The position numbers were made by a program, and so were the translations under genes. A model generated the notes under the pieces. That model had not been told where the DNA came from and searched no databases. It worked only from the letters and a program-made list of their open reading frames with translations. From Lineus longissimus (lineage: Eukaryota; Nemertea; Pilidiophora; Heteronemertea; Lineidae): a stretch of DNA of 64,000 nucleotides. Below, in pieces: positions 25,901 to 37,900 of this stretch. Location of the stretch: NCBI RefSeq assembly GCF_910592395.1, contig NC_088312.1:6138001-6202000 (forward strand), read 5' to 3'. The stretch's first letter is position 1. Each line of letters begins with the position of its first letter.

Positions 25901-28900
25901 TATAGGAAAGGGTGGGTTTTCAAGCCTCATGGCCAAGACTTTGGCCTTTGCCAAGAAGGAATGCAAGTTCTTTAATGGTTTGCAAGTTCGAAATCTGAGA
26001 CTTAGCACCCAATTATTCTGAATTCAATATCTTATGAATCTTTCTTACCTCATGGACAGCCTTGGCATCTTGGAGATCGTGTTGGCTGACCTTGAACCCA
26101 CAAGTATTCGGAGGAGTTGGGCCCTCAATCATGGACATGTCAGAGAGGCGCCGTTTAGGGGTGCCGAATAAGGTCTGCAAATGGAAGAAGCACATCTAAT
26201 AGGGGCAAGACTGGGATGCTTTGTTTACGCATCAGTTTGGTTTTGTCCAGTATTTTGCTGACATTTTGTCCATCCCAATGAAGTTGCTGTTTAGTTCTTC
26301 AAAGAGAGATGGGATAAAAAAGCATTTAGTCTATGAGGTTTTAAGGATACTCCTATCCCTGAAAAGGAAATGAACTAATTACTAAATACTCACCTTGACT
26401 TGGCTCTCCAACACAGCCTTGCGGAGTGAATCAGAGGAGTGGCGTCTTTTCAGACTCGGTCTCTGCTCATCCACATCGGTGGTTGATGTCAGGGGGACAA
26501 AGTCGGCAGCAACGTCCATCTCTCGTCCTAAAATCGGTGTATATCCTGGACAAGGCATGTCAGAGAATGCTCGACGGATCGGCGTACTGTGTTGTGGCAC
26601 ATCTTCCTCGCTCCTTGTACGACGAAAAGCCGGAGAGCACTGGTCCCATCGACTCAATCGGCGACATTTCGGCGGTGGTGAAATAATCTCTTTCTCAACT
26701 CTCTCTTCCTTCTTCAAGGCCAAATCAACTGACCTAGTCCGTTTTAAGTGTATGACCTTGACTGTTGACCCTTCCATTTGAGAATCATCAACTGTGTCTT
26801 TCACAACATCCTGAGTATCAGATTCTTGGTCGCCATGGGTTTTGGAGGCCATGTCGCATTCTGTTATCTCCTGGACCTCGGTGTCCGCCAACTTGTTCAA
26901 GGTATCTTGGGTAAAGCTGACTCGCCGCTGCGGTCTAAGGAACCGTCTTCTCTCCCCAGTCTCCTCATCCTTTTCTTCATCTGCCCCGATCCTATCTCCC
27001 AGCAATTCCGGCTCCATATCCTTCTGAAAATCACCATAGCTCAACTCCCGCATGACATCATTTTCGCGATCCATCGTTTCCTGTGCTTGGACAATCTTAG
27101 CCTCTTGGGTGGCCTTCCGCTCCAGGATTTTCTCCTCCAGCCATAACTTCACGTTGTTGGTGCTCGGTGGAAGCTTACACGGCGTCATAATGATCTTGTC
27201 GCTTCCCATGATGCTCGCCTTGAGTTGCGGATTCTTCTCAATCTCCATCATGATGCTGAAGCCGTCATCCTCATTCATGTCATCGTCTCCTCCCGCCAAA
27301 AGTATCTGCCAATCTTTCAGGCCATTGGCATTAAAGGGGTTAATGCTCTCAAACTCTTTGAGCTGGGAAATCTGGAAAGGTATTGAGAGATGATATGCTC
27401 AAAACGAAGGACAGCCTTTTAGAACAATGTTACTTATTGTGACTTTTCTTTATTCTCTTGGACTTGCAGAAAAATTTGGTAAATTGTAAAGTTGACTAGA
27501 CATCATCCAACGATTTGGAAACATAGTTCCAATTAAAAGCAAGGATGCATGGAGAACAGAACTTTAGAAAATGGAACATGAACAAACTTACCGACTTTGC
27601 CTTGACTTTGAGAAGTCTTCCCCCGACATCCATGATGTTGGCAGGCATGTCCGTCTTGTTGCTGTAGAATGGTTCCCTGTGCCGGCGTCCAGAATACGCC
27701 AAACTCTTCATGTCAGCAACGACCTGTTTCCTTGAAGGTGGTGGCAGCACTGGTGTCATGATTTTGATCAGACGAACCTCATATTCTTCAGGATCTTTCT
27801 CCATGTTGCGGAGATTTTCATCATCCACGTTTGGACTTGGTGCATAATCAGACTCGGAATCTAGTGAGTTTGATCGAGATCTTTCGGGCGTCCCAAATAA
27901 ATCTGTCGCCTGCCCTTGCTGTTCATTGTTTGTTTTCGTTGGGGAAACAGCAACATGAACAACATCAGACTCTGGTTGAGGAGTGTTTGATCTTTCTGGT
28001 GTTCCGGTCAAGTCTGTCATCTGCTCACATGGTTCGTCAGATGTCTGCTCCATTTGATTGACAAATTCCAATGGATTCGCATCAAGTTCAACCACATCCA
28101 ATTCAGGTGATTCGGATCTTTGTAACATTCTGGGGGAATTCTCCTGAGTTGGCAAAGGAGTCGTCAGCGGGACTGGTTCATTCACCGTCTGCTTTTCAAC
28201 CAGTGCAGGTGGCATGACATCTGCCTCCTCCTCCTCTTCCATTTCACCACTTGGAAAAACATCATCATCAATGCCAACAACATCAATCTCCTCATCGCTG
28301 TCAATTTCGCTATCATCATCCTCGACTTCCATTCTTGCTGACAACAGCTCCGCAGCAGTTGGACTTGCCCTTGTAGATGAGTTCCGACGTGATAAAGACC
28401 GTTCTGGTGCTTTCTTGTTTTCCATATCATCATATTTTGAGTCAAGGGTATGCTGTTTTGAGTGAATAGAACTGAAGAGTGAGGTCTGCGAATCATAGAA
28501 ACTTCTTGAATAGTTTCTCGATTCATTCAATTTTGACATCTGGTAAGGGCTGCTTGGTTTAGCCGATTCATTGCCGGCCAAAGAGGTTAATCCCTTGCCA
28601 AATTTTGTAGACAAGTCCAAGGGCATATCTTCACTACCACTCTGACTATCCATCTCCATCATCCTGCACAATGCGTAGATACTATTTGGTGATTTGTAAT
28701 CTGTCTTAGAAACCTGGTATTGCCTAACTTCCTGAGTTTTATCCATCGCTTTCTGAACAGACGATCCTCTGTGGTAAATCTTTCCAATTTCACTGACACT
28801 CCCTGAAAGATTTCTAGGATCATCTGTAGTCTTCCCAGCACAAATCATTGTACTATTGCATTCAAATCCCTGAGCGTTTAACTTGTGACTGTGGGCATCA

Positions 28901-31900
28901 CTATGCCTCACGTTAAGATTGTCATTATCAGCAATCGTGTCCATGTTTGGTACAACTGGCGATCGATATCCACTTGGTTCACCAGGGTGGAACTTAGTCC
29001 CCTCAGCTGCATTGTCGTAATTCGGTAATTCTTGAGACATCATCATGCTGGTTCTGTCATCCTCACATTGATAATCTTCAGCATCGGCAGAGGATAGTTG
29101 GTGTCGAGGATTAAACGGTGACGAGATGACAACATAATCATCAAGGCAAACTTGTGGATCCAAAACAGGTCCCTCTTGTGATCCTGGACCGAGTCTGACA
29201 TCAGACTTATTCAAATTCGGTATTTCAGGTGACATGTCGTCATAATCAGTTTGATAACTATTAGCAGGTGTTGATGGCCTGATTTCAAGGACAGGCATCA
29301 CAGGAGACATAGAGCCTTCCCTGTCTTTGGGTAAATATCCTTGACCAGGGATCAGCAAAGCCATTTTTTCAGTTCGTAAATTATCACCAGAAGTATGTTG
29401 GTTTTCGAACTTGGAACTTTCATGCACCTTTTGACCAAGTGTAAGAGAGGCAGTTGATTCAGCATCACTTACTTCTGTATCTGATGCCATATCCTCATCC
29501 AATGACAGGTGCTCTAAAATCTTGATATCTTCTAGTTTTACTGATGCTGGAGACTTAGAACTGTCATTTATCTTCTGACCGAGTGTAAGAGAGGCGGTTG
29601 ACTCGGCATCACTTCCTTCTGCATCTGATGCCATATCCTCATCCGATGACAATTCCTCTAAGTTCTTAATATCTTCTCGTTTTACTGAAGCTGGAGACTG
29701 AGAACTGCCATGTATCTTCTGACCGAGTGTGAGTGAGGCAGTTGACTCGGCATTGCTTCCCTCTGCATCTGATGCCATATCCTCATCCAATGACAATTCC
29801 TCCAATTTCTCAATATCTTCTTGTTTTACTGAAGCTGGAGAGTGAGAACTGCCATGTATCTTCTGACCAAGTGTGAGTGAGGCAGTTGACTCGGCATCAC
29901 TTCCTTCTGCATCTGATGCCATATCCTCATCTGATAACAATTTGCTCGAGTCATCTGATGACAATTCGCTCGAGTTCTTGCAATCAACCGGTGATGGAGA
30001 GTTCACCTTTTCTTCCTCATCATCAGCTTCCAAACCTTGCATTTGATCATCAACATCCTCAACAGCGGCTGGTGGCGAGGGGGAAAGCATCAGGTTTAAT
30101 CCATCCTCAACCGGTTCATCACCACTGGGACTTTCATGAACCTCTTGACCAAGAGTTAGCGACGATTTATCAGGAGAACCGACTTCCTCACAAGCTGCCA
30201 ACGGAGAGGTCAAAACGATTGAGTCTATTTTATCGAGAACCGACTCCTGACAACCCTGACTTCCATGAACATGCTGACCAAGAGTTAGCAACATTTCATC
30301 CTGAGATTTGCCATCCTTAACTTCTGCCATTCCAGGGGTTGGAGTGCCAGTCCCCCTCTCCACTGATTCACTTTCTATTTGAGCATCGCCTTGATTACCA
30401 TCCCCCTCCTGCCAATGAGTAAGGGAAGGCTGACACAGGGGGCTCTTGGAATCCACCACTTCGACCTCTATAGCCGGAGTAGGCAGCTCAGCAAAGTCAA
30501 CATCCAATTCAGCCTCTTCCTGAGGACCCTGCCCAGCAGTGATCAAAGATGGACTTAGGGAATCTCTAACCTCCACCTCCGCAACTTCTAGGATGGGAGA
30601 AACTTCTTCATCGGTGTCAGAGACATTGCTTGGACTTGCAGGATACTCACTGTCGTCTTGATCAAATGAACAAACAGCTCTACCTGGGGAATATTCTACC
30701 TCCACTTCTACCACTCCTATACTGGGGGTAGGTGGTTCACAGTCACCTCTCAATAGGAGTGAAGCGTCTTCTACAGAGTTGAAAACTTCAACTTCCCCTA
30801 CAGGTGAGGGTGGCTGGTTCATATCTACTGCAATGCCAATGTCATATTCCCTGGCCTGTTGCAATGCTTCATCACCATTAATCAGTTGATTGGCGACTTG
30901 GTCATCATCGACAGAAGTGTCACTTTCACTTTGCGTGTCCTTAGTCACATCAAACTCTTGTGTCTCCGAGTGTACTACTTCCCAAATGCATCCACTGGCC
31001 TCGACGATAGCCTCCTCCTCTACAACCATTTGACAAGGAGTTGAAGGCTCAACCTCCACAACGTTTTCCACCACAAACCCTTGTGAGGCTTGTCTAGATC
31101 TAATGAGATTCTTATCCTCAGTGAGCATATTCTGGTCAGAGAGCAGACGTCGTTCTTCCAAATCCTGCTCCTCTGATACTTCTGACATGGTCTCCTCAAC
31201 CAGTTTTGTCATACAAGATGGTCTCAGGCTGCCGCTGTGCTCATCTTCAACAAAACTAGTTTTAGGACTACTTCTGTCATTCTTTGCAATCTGACAATGT
31301 TCTTCCCTGGCATGATGGGTTGCCACAGCCTTGTTTAGGTCATCCTCAATGCCATCATTGTTAACTGCAGCCCAGGCATCGTGTTTCCTTTTCTCCTCCT
31401 GTCGTACAATCTCCTCATCATCTTCTTCTTCCTCTGACATGTCTTCATACGATGTCTCACCGTTGTCCTCAGATCCCTGAATATGTCTTTCACCAAGAAC
31501 CTGCACAGAGGATGAACTGGAAGATGAGCTCAGGAGATGAACCCTTCCAGAACATTCCATGTTGTGATTCTGGACGTTTGTGGAGTGTTCCGTTTCATGA
31601 TGATCTTCTATCAGCTTTGCCAGTGGCATGACTACGATACCTGATTCAGTGTGTTTGACTTCGTAGGTTAGACAGTCACCTGATTCTTGCGTCGTCAAAC
31701 AGCCCTTGGAAGTGTCATCACTATCCAAGTTATGGTCTGCGTCCTCATATTCCACACTTGACGGCTGAGATGATTGGCTGCACTCACCAGCAGACGACAA
31801 ACGGGCCTTGTAAACAGATACTGGGGATAGGTAGGTATTCTTGACTGGCATATCAAAAGGTGCTGGTGGTGGTGGTTCATCCTGAGTTGGTGTAGGTACA

Positions 31901-34900
31901 TCATAGTATCCATCCTCCTCATCCGATGGCGGTTCAAGGATAGGGCTACATATACTGCGCACCTCATCATCTTTCTCTTCTGCTTCCATCACTGAACAAC
32001 TTGAATCTTTTTCGTTGTCAGTACATTCATTATCAGTATCAACACCATCCTTCTGGGTAAACTGCAGATTATGAGCAGATCCAGGTGGACCAGCTTTAGG
32101 ATGAACTAAGCTCGATGGTAATATAGGTCTAGATTTGCCGCTAACATCACAAGTTGGTGGTGAATGAGGGCCAGTGATATTCTGTTTTAGGTTATCCTCA
32201 GAATTGCTTTGGACTCCTGCTTCTCCTTCTGTTTCATCTGACACATTAATGTTGGCTTCATCAGCAATAGACGAAGCAGCATAATCCCCAGGAAAATGAT
32301 CCTGTGAAGGTGGGCCAGCAATAGGGCAAACTAAATTTGGTTCCTCTGTTTTGTGATCCTCGTCTCGACTACAGTCTTCATCATATGACCTCCCCTGGGG
32401 CGACTCTCTTGACAGGATCACACAGTCATCCTCCTCAACCTCATCGAGTTGAGTCATTCCACCTGGTGGACAAGCAATTGGGCACACGATAGGATTTTCT
32501 TCATCAGAAGGTGGTGAACCATGATTGTCTTCAATGTAAACAGATATCTCATCCTCATCTGCAATACTCATCATTCCAGATTCTTGTAAAGAGTGCAAGT
32601 TGAAACTAATAGGACCAGCTATGGGCCGATAAAGAACCTGACGACTTGGCACGCTGAAATCAGCACATGATGACATTTCATCATCCGCTAGGCTTGCATC
32701 ATCATCAGTGCAATAACTTTGAGCAATGCGCACAGACCCAGGTGGACCAGCAACTGGATGATGCCCATTATCAGTTACGGTCATATCATCATGATCTGTA
32801 AACACAGATTCATCATCCACCACATTTTGATAACCATTCAATTCCTCCTCCTCCTCTTTTTCAGAGGAGATGCTTGCTCTTACAATAGTATACTGAAATT
32901 CCTCATTGGAATCATGCTCAACTGTCAGATTCGCTGGAGTTGGTGGAAGAGCAACAGGCGCAACAAGGCCCGGAGATCCAGCGTTCAAGTCTGGTGTTCC
33001 TGTGTTAGCCTCATCACTACTTGCATCGCTACGTTCGAACTGATCTTCCTCATTCTCTGCCTCTACCTCATCCATTTCCAGTTCTCCTGCCCTAATGATG
33101 CAATTATCTCCTTCACTCATGTAGTCATCGGATTCAGACCGAGGAGTGGCCGGAATAGGCTTGGGATGATGAAGTTTCCCAGATTCAAAATTTAGTTGCT
33201 GCTCTGACAGTGACTTTGTCAGCTTCATGGTATCTTCCTGAACCCTATTCCCTTCACTGTTTTCTAGGCGTTGTTGAACATAAGCATTTGCCTTGACTAC
33301 AACTGGAACTCTTAGAATTGTCGGACAGTTTCCTTCTGATGTTGTAGCAGGATATGGACTTTCAACCTCACTCTCCTCTGGTCCAGTTTCATCATCATCA
33401 TGGTCTCCAGGGAAAAATGGATTTGCAGGAATTGCAATTGGTGCGACTGGTTGCCCAGTCTTGTCTAAATCTGTCAAACAAGAATTTCGGCTATCCGCAG
33501 TGTCACTCTCTGCATTGCTTGCAGACACATGAGATTCGTCATTCCTTTTGTTTTGTAATTCGCAATGATCCTGGTTGCGGGTGACCTGACTTGGCTTGAT
33601 ATAAGGCTGAGGAGACAGATGCTGTGCAACAACATCTAGCTCTAACAGTTCATCATCACCTATCTGATCATGGTCCATTTCGAAAGCAGTCGGTGGCAAG
33701 GCAACTGGAGCAATGATGACATGTTCTCCATCTTCCTGAAGCCTTCTCTCTTCATCCCCACCTGGTTCCATCTCGTCAATATTGAGAGGTGCAGGAGGCT
33801 TGGGTATAGGAGCTATGATACTTTGGCTTTCAGGTACCAAGCTCTGAACATAATCAGAATCATCTTCATCAGACTCCTCCCCACTTTCATTTTCTTCTGA
33901 CTGCACCTCAGCCTCGGAGTCGGTTCTGCTCGGCAAAAATAACCTCGGAGGAAAGCTACCATCAGAGCGCTGCAGATTTTTCAGCAAGCTGGTGGTCTCA
34001 GTGATGGCGTGGTGTGTTTGTATAGGTAATGGCCTGGGTGATGGGCTAACAAGTCTGTTGTCCAAACCAACTTTCTCTAGAGTAGCTTGGAGTGATTCCA
34101 GACGCAGGAGGCACTGATCAAAATTTTCGAGTTCATGGCTGCTGTCGGACGCAATGGTACTGAGGATAGAACTGTCTTGGTCCTCCTCTTCCTCATCAGA
34201 AATTAGTTCCGCCTCGCCTTCGCCAGATTCATCTGCTGATTGGGGCTCTTGATTTGGAACCTTCGGAGGTTCACTCACTGAGTTCAAATCCAACCGGAAC
34301 TGGGGCCCATCATGAGATTTATCAGCAGCTTCATCATCAGACAGTTCATTGATGTCCTTCCACACCTTGGACTTGCTTGAGTCAGCAGAGTCTACGGAAA
34401 CGGTCCGCTCACCTCTATTCGCAGACTTGGTGGTACTTTCAACAAAAACATCATCATCATCATGGTCATTTTTGTGTTTATTTTGAGCGGCTTGATGTGT
34501 ATCATAAGGAAGGGATCCTTCACTAGCAGTTGACCACTGCCTGACTGGGGAGCTCTTGCCATCAAATGACCCACTGTCTGATCGAAATGATGGCCTGTCG
34601 CTACCTGATTTAGAGTCATCTTCACTCAGGAGGTCGTCATCAACGCAGTGTTCTTTGGCTGGTGGAGCATCATATGGACCTTCGCTGAAAACAGCAGTGG
34701 TTGCATTGGAACATTCGTCCACGTCTTGGACAGATTCTACCACCGGTTTTGCATCTTCCTCTGGTGCAACATCATTTGGATCAATGCTCTCCTTAGTTGC
34801 CTCTGTTATCCCCTGCTCTATATTTACACCGACTAAGCTTTCCTTCACTTCATCATTTGGACTCCTATTTCTGAGGCCAGTTGCAGCAACTTCCACCAAC

Positions 34901-37900
34901 GAATCTGCATCACTCCCAGAAGCAGAGACAAAACGTTTCCTCTGTAGCCAATAACTGACAGCATCTTTACCCTTCACCTCCGCCAAAGGCAGCCTCTGGT
35001 CATGGCGCGATGTTGCAACAGCAGCAGCGGGGGTTGGAGATTCCACTGACTCAATCCCAGCATCTGTATTGGGAGCTTGACCATCAACTGTCCCTTCATT
35101 GCTGGTATAGCTTTCGATTGAAACAGAGCGATGCTTGAGCCAATATCTTGACGCTAGGCGACACTTTTCAACAACAGTTTTGGATGGCTGGTCTTCATTC
35201 ATATCAGTAACCATTTCTTCTTGATTCTCGAGACCTACATCATCATGTTCTATTTCTGATGGATCTGTCATCACTTTTCCCTTATTGTTTGTTTGAACTT
35301 CGAATACCTCCTTCTCCTTACATTCCATCTCCAACTGAGGTGGTTCAATGTCTGATCTCTCGCTTTCATCAAGGAACTGTTTTCCCTTGTGAGCATAGCT
35401 GACGACACTTGAGATCTTACAGGGCAGAGGACTTTCTGAAGCTAGTTTGACAATCTCGTTCAACATCTGATCCTGCTCTTCAGGATTCAATATCAAGGAG
35501 GCATCTGAATCTTTGAACAAGTCACCACTACCGTTCAAAGTTGAGCAAATCTGTGAAGCACCTTCTTCAATGTCGGTTGCATCTGCATCCATGAACTGAT
35601 CATCTTCATGATCTGTGTTGCAGACTCTTCGCACAGCACCACCACCTAAAAGAAGCAGCTGGTCCTGTTCCGTCATGATCCTAGGCGAGGCGTTCTTGAT
35701 GAGAAGCGGCGGTGACATAGAGTTATCACTGTGTCCAACGTATTCAGTATTCATTGGTGGGCTGAGGTGAGGTGGCGACATATCCAGTTGAGATTCGGAT
35801 TCCCTTTCTGTGCGCGTGTAGCCATATGTTTGCGACTTTTCAATCTGCCTGTCCTCATTATGGTCACGTTGACTAGATTCAATCCAACCCTCACTGCGAC
35901 AACCAGGTTGAGGGTCCATCAGACTTCTGTCCTTTTGCTTTCGTGATTTCAAACTCGGCACCCCTAATGGTTGTCTAAATTGAGACTGCAAAGGTTCAGG
36001 AGACAATGGGTTATACTGATCCTCAGTTGACACGGACGACAAAATGACCCTTGTACTGAAATCGCTCCCTATTCTCTTGCGACCCTCATCAATGACCATG
36101 ACTTCATCTTCTTGGTCTGTGTTGATCTGTTCCGGTGACAACGGCATCGGTGGCATGTCATCTCCCATCTCGGAAGACGGAGGTGAATAGAGGGCAAACT
36201 TAAACATGACGTCGCTGTAGAGACCTTCGCAGTCGTCAGTTAGATCAGAATACTGCTCTGTTCCATTCAAACCTGCTAGCGTGGCATCATGAAGCACATT
36301 CAAACTATTATCTAACTTCTTTTCTTTCAGGCTTGGACCATTTTTAAACGTATGCTTCTTCTTTCTAGGAATACAATTTGTGAGTTTCTCACCAGGTTCT
36401 GAGAACAGCTCAACAACAGATGAAGAAGAAGATTTTCTTTGTTGCGATTCAACAAATTCCAACAGTTGTTTCTTTGGACTTGGCTGAGATTTTTTGCGGG
36501 ATTTCTTTGGCCTCGCATTTTCTGCGTTCATCAAATCTAAGAAATCACGATAAAATGGTAGAGATTCACGCTCTTCATCCTCGTCCACCACACTTTTGCG
36601 ATCGACAACTTTCAATTGTATTTCGCCATCATTCTCGCGACAAAGAACAGCTTTTTCCATATTCAGAGCGTCAACATTTACAGCCTCGCCAAAAACTTCC
36701 GGGTAGTAGTCCTCAAGTTTATACGAGCTTACGGAAAGCTCCTTATCTCCCAAGACATGTTTGTATTTCTCCTTAACGTCGTCAGGCTGTGGCGATTGTG
36801 GTTCCACAGAAGCAATGTCAATATAAACATCATCAAGTGTAGCCATACCAGGAGGAGCTACAGCGATATCAGATTCAATCAAACTATGCGGGGAATTCTC
36901 CTCTGATCTATTTTCTTGGATCTCATAGTCATCATACTGTCCGTTATCACCATACTCCTCATAGACTCTCCGTCTCTGACACTGACTTGACCTTTCAAGA
37001 TCATTGATGTATTTCCGGCCTCTTGAGCCCTTTGGAGGGCTTGCCATGGCAAGATTTATATCGGTTATAATCACATCATCATCATCACCATAATCAGGAG
37101 CGACTTGCGCGAGGGGCTGGGGATGAGGTTTTGCTCGTCGAGTATTACCCGAGTTTGCTAAACTATCTCTTTGCCGATGATCAGAATTATCTTTGGAAAA
37201 GTCACGAAAATGTCTCTGGTTACTTTTAGAATGATTCATTGATCTGTCGTCTGTGTCTAAATTCTGGTTGTACACTGCAGGATAAGTCAGCCCAGCTTCT
37301 GCTTTCTTTCTCGCGACCATCCTGTGGTCTTCATCATGGATTTGCTCAAAACCAGTTTGGCTATTTGACTTGCTGGAGCAGGAAGATTTCCTTCCTGTTT
37401 TGCCTGATGAGTCTCTTTCCTTTGAAGGTGACCAATCCTCATCATTATAATACTGGTCTCTACGCTGTTGCGAACTGAGGACAACTTTCCTGTGAGGATG
37501 GTGAGTGCGTTGTGGTTCTTGGACAGTGATTTCTTCAGCGACTTCATCGGAGTCTTCTTGGCAGAACATGTTATCGTCGTAGCCATCAAAACCAATTTCT
37601 CGCTCGCTGTCTTGGTCTTGGGGATTGGAAGACATATTCAAGTGGCTGTAAGGGGTAGCAGGATCCTCATCAACTTGGTTCATGTGTCTGGAGAACTGAT
37701 CCAACTCGCTATGCGTATAACTTGAATACGAATCCTGGTGTCGAGTCCAATTCCCCAAGTTTGATGTGTTGTAAGTTTTGTTAGATGATGTTGAAGACCG
37801 CCGCGGCAATGACAGATCTTTGTTGAGATAATGCCGCAGAAGCCTCTTGGGCAGCTTTTTCACCATCACCCTCTCCTTGCCAATTTTACTGAAATCATAT

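Noticed and set aside
26395-26781. Plus-strand open frames antisense to REV3L exon 15, and many similar ones across exon 14
   Set aside because: These are shadows of the strongly supported minus-strand coding frame; their biased composition mirrors the Ser/Asp/Glu codons of REV3L.
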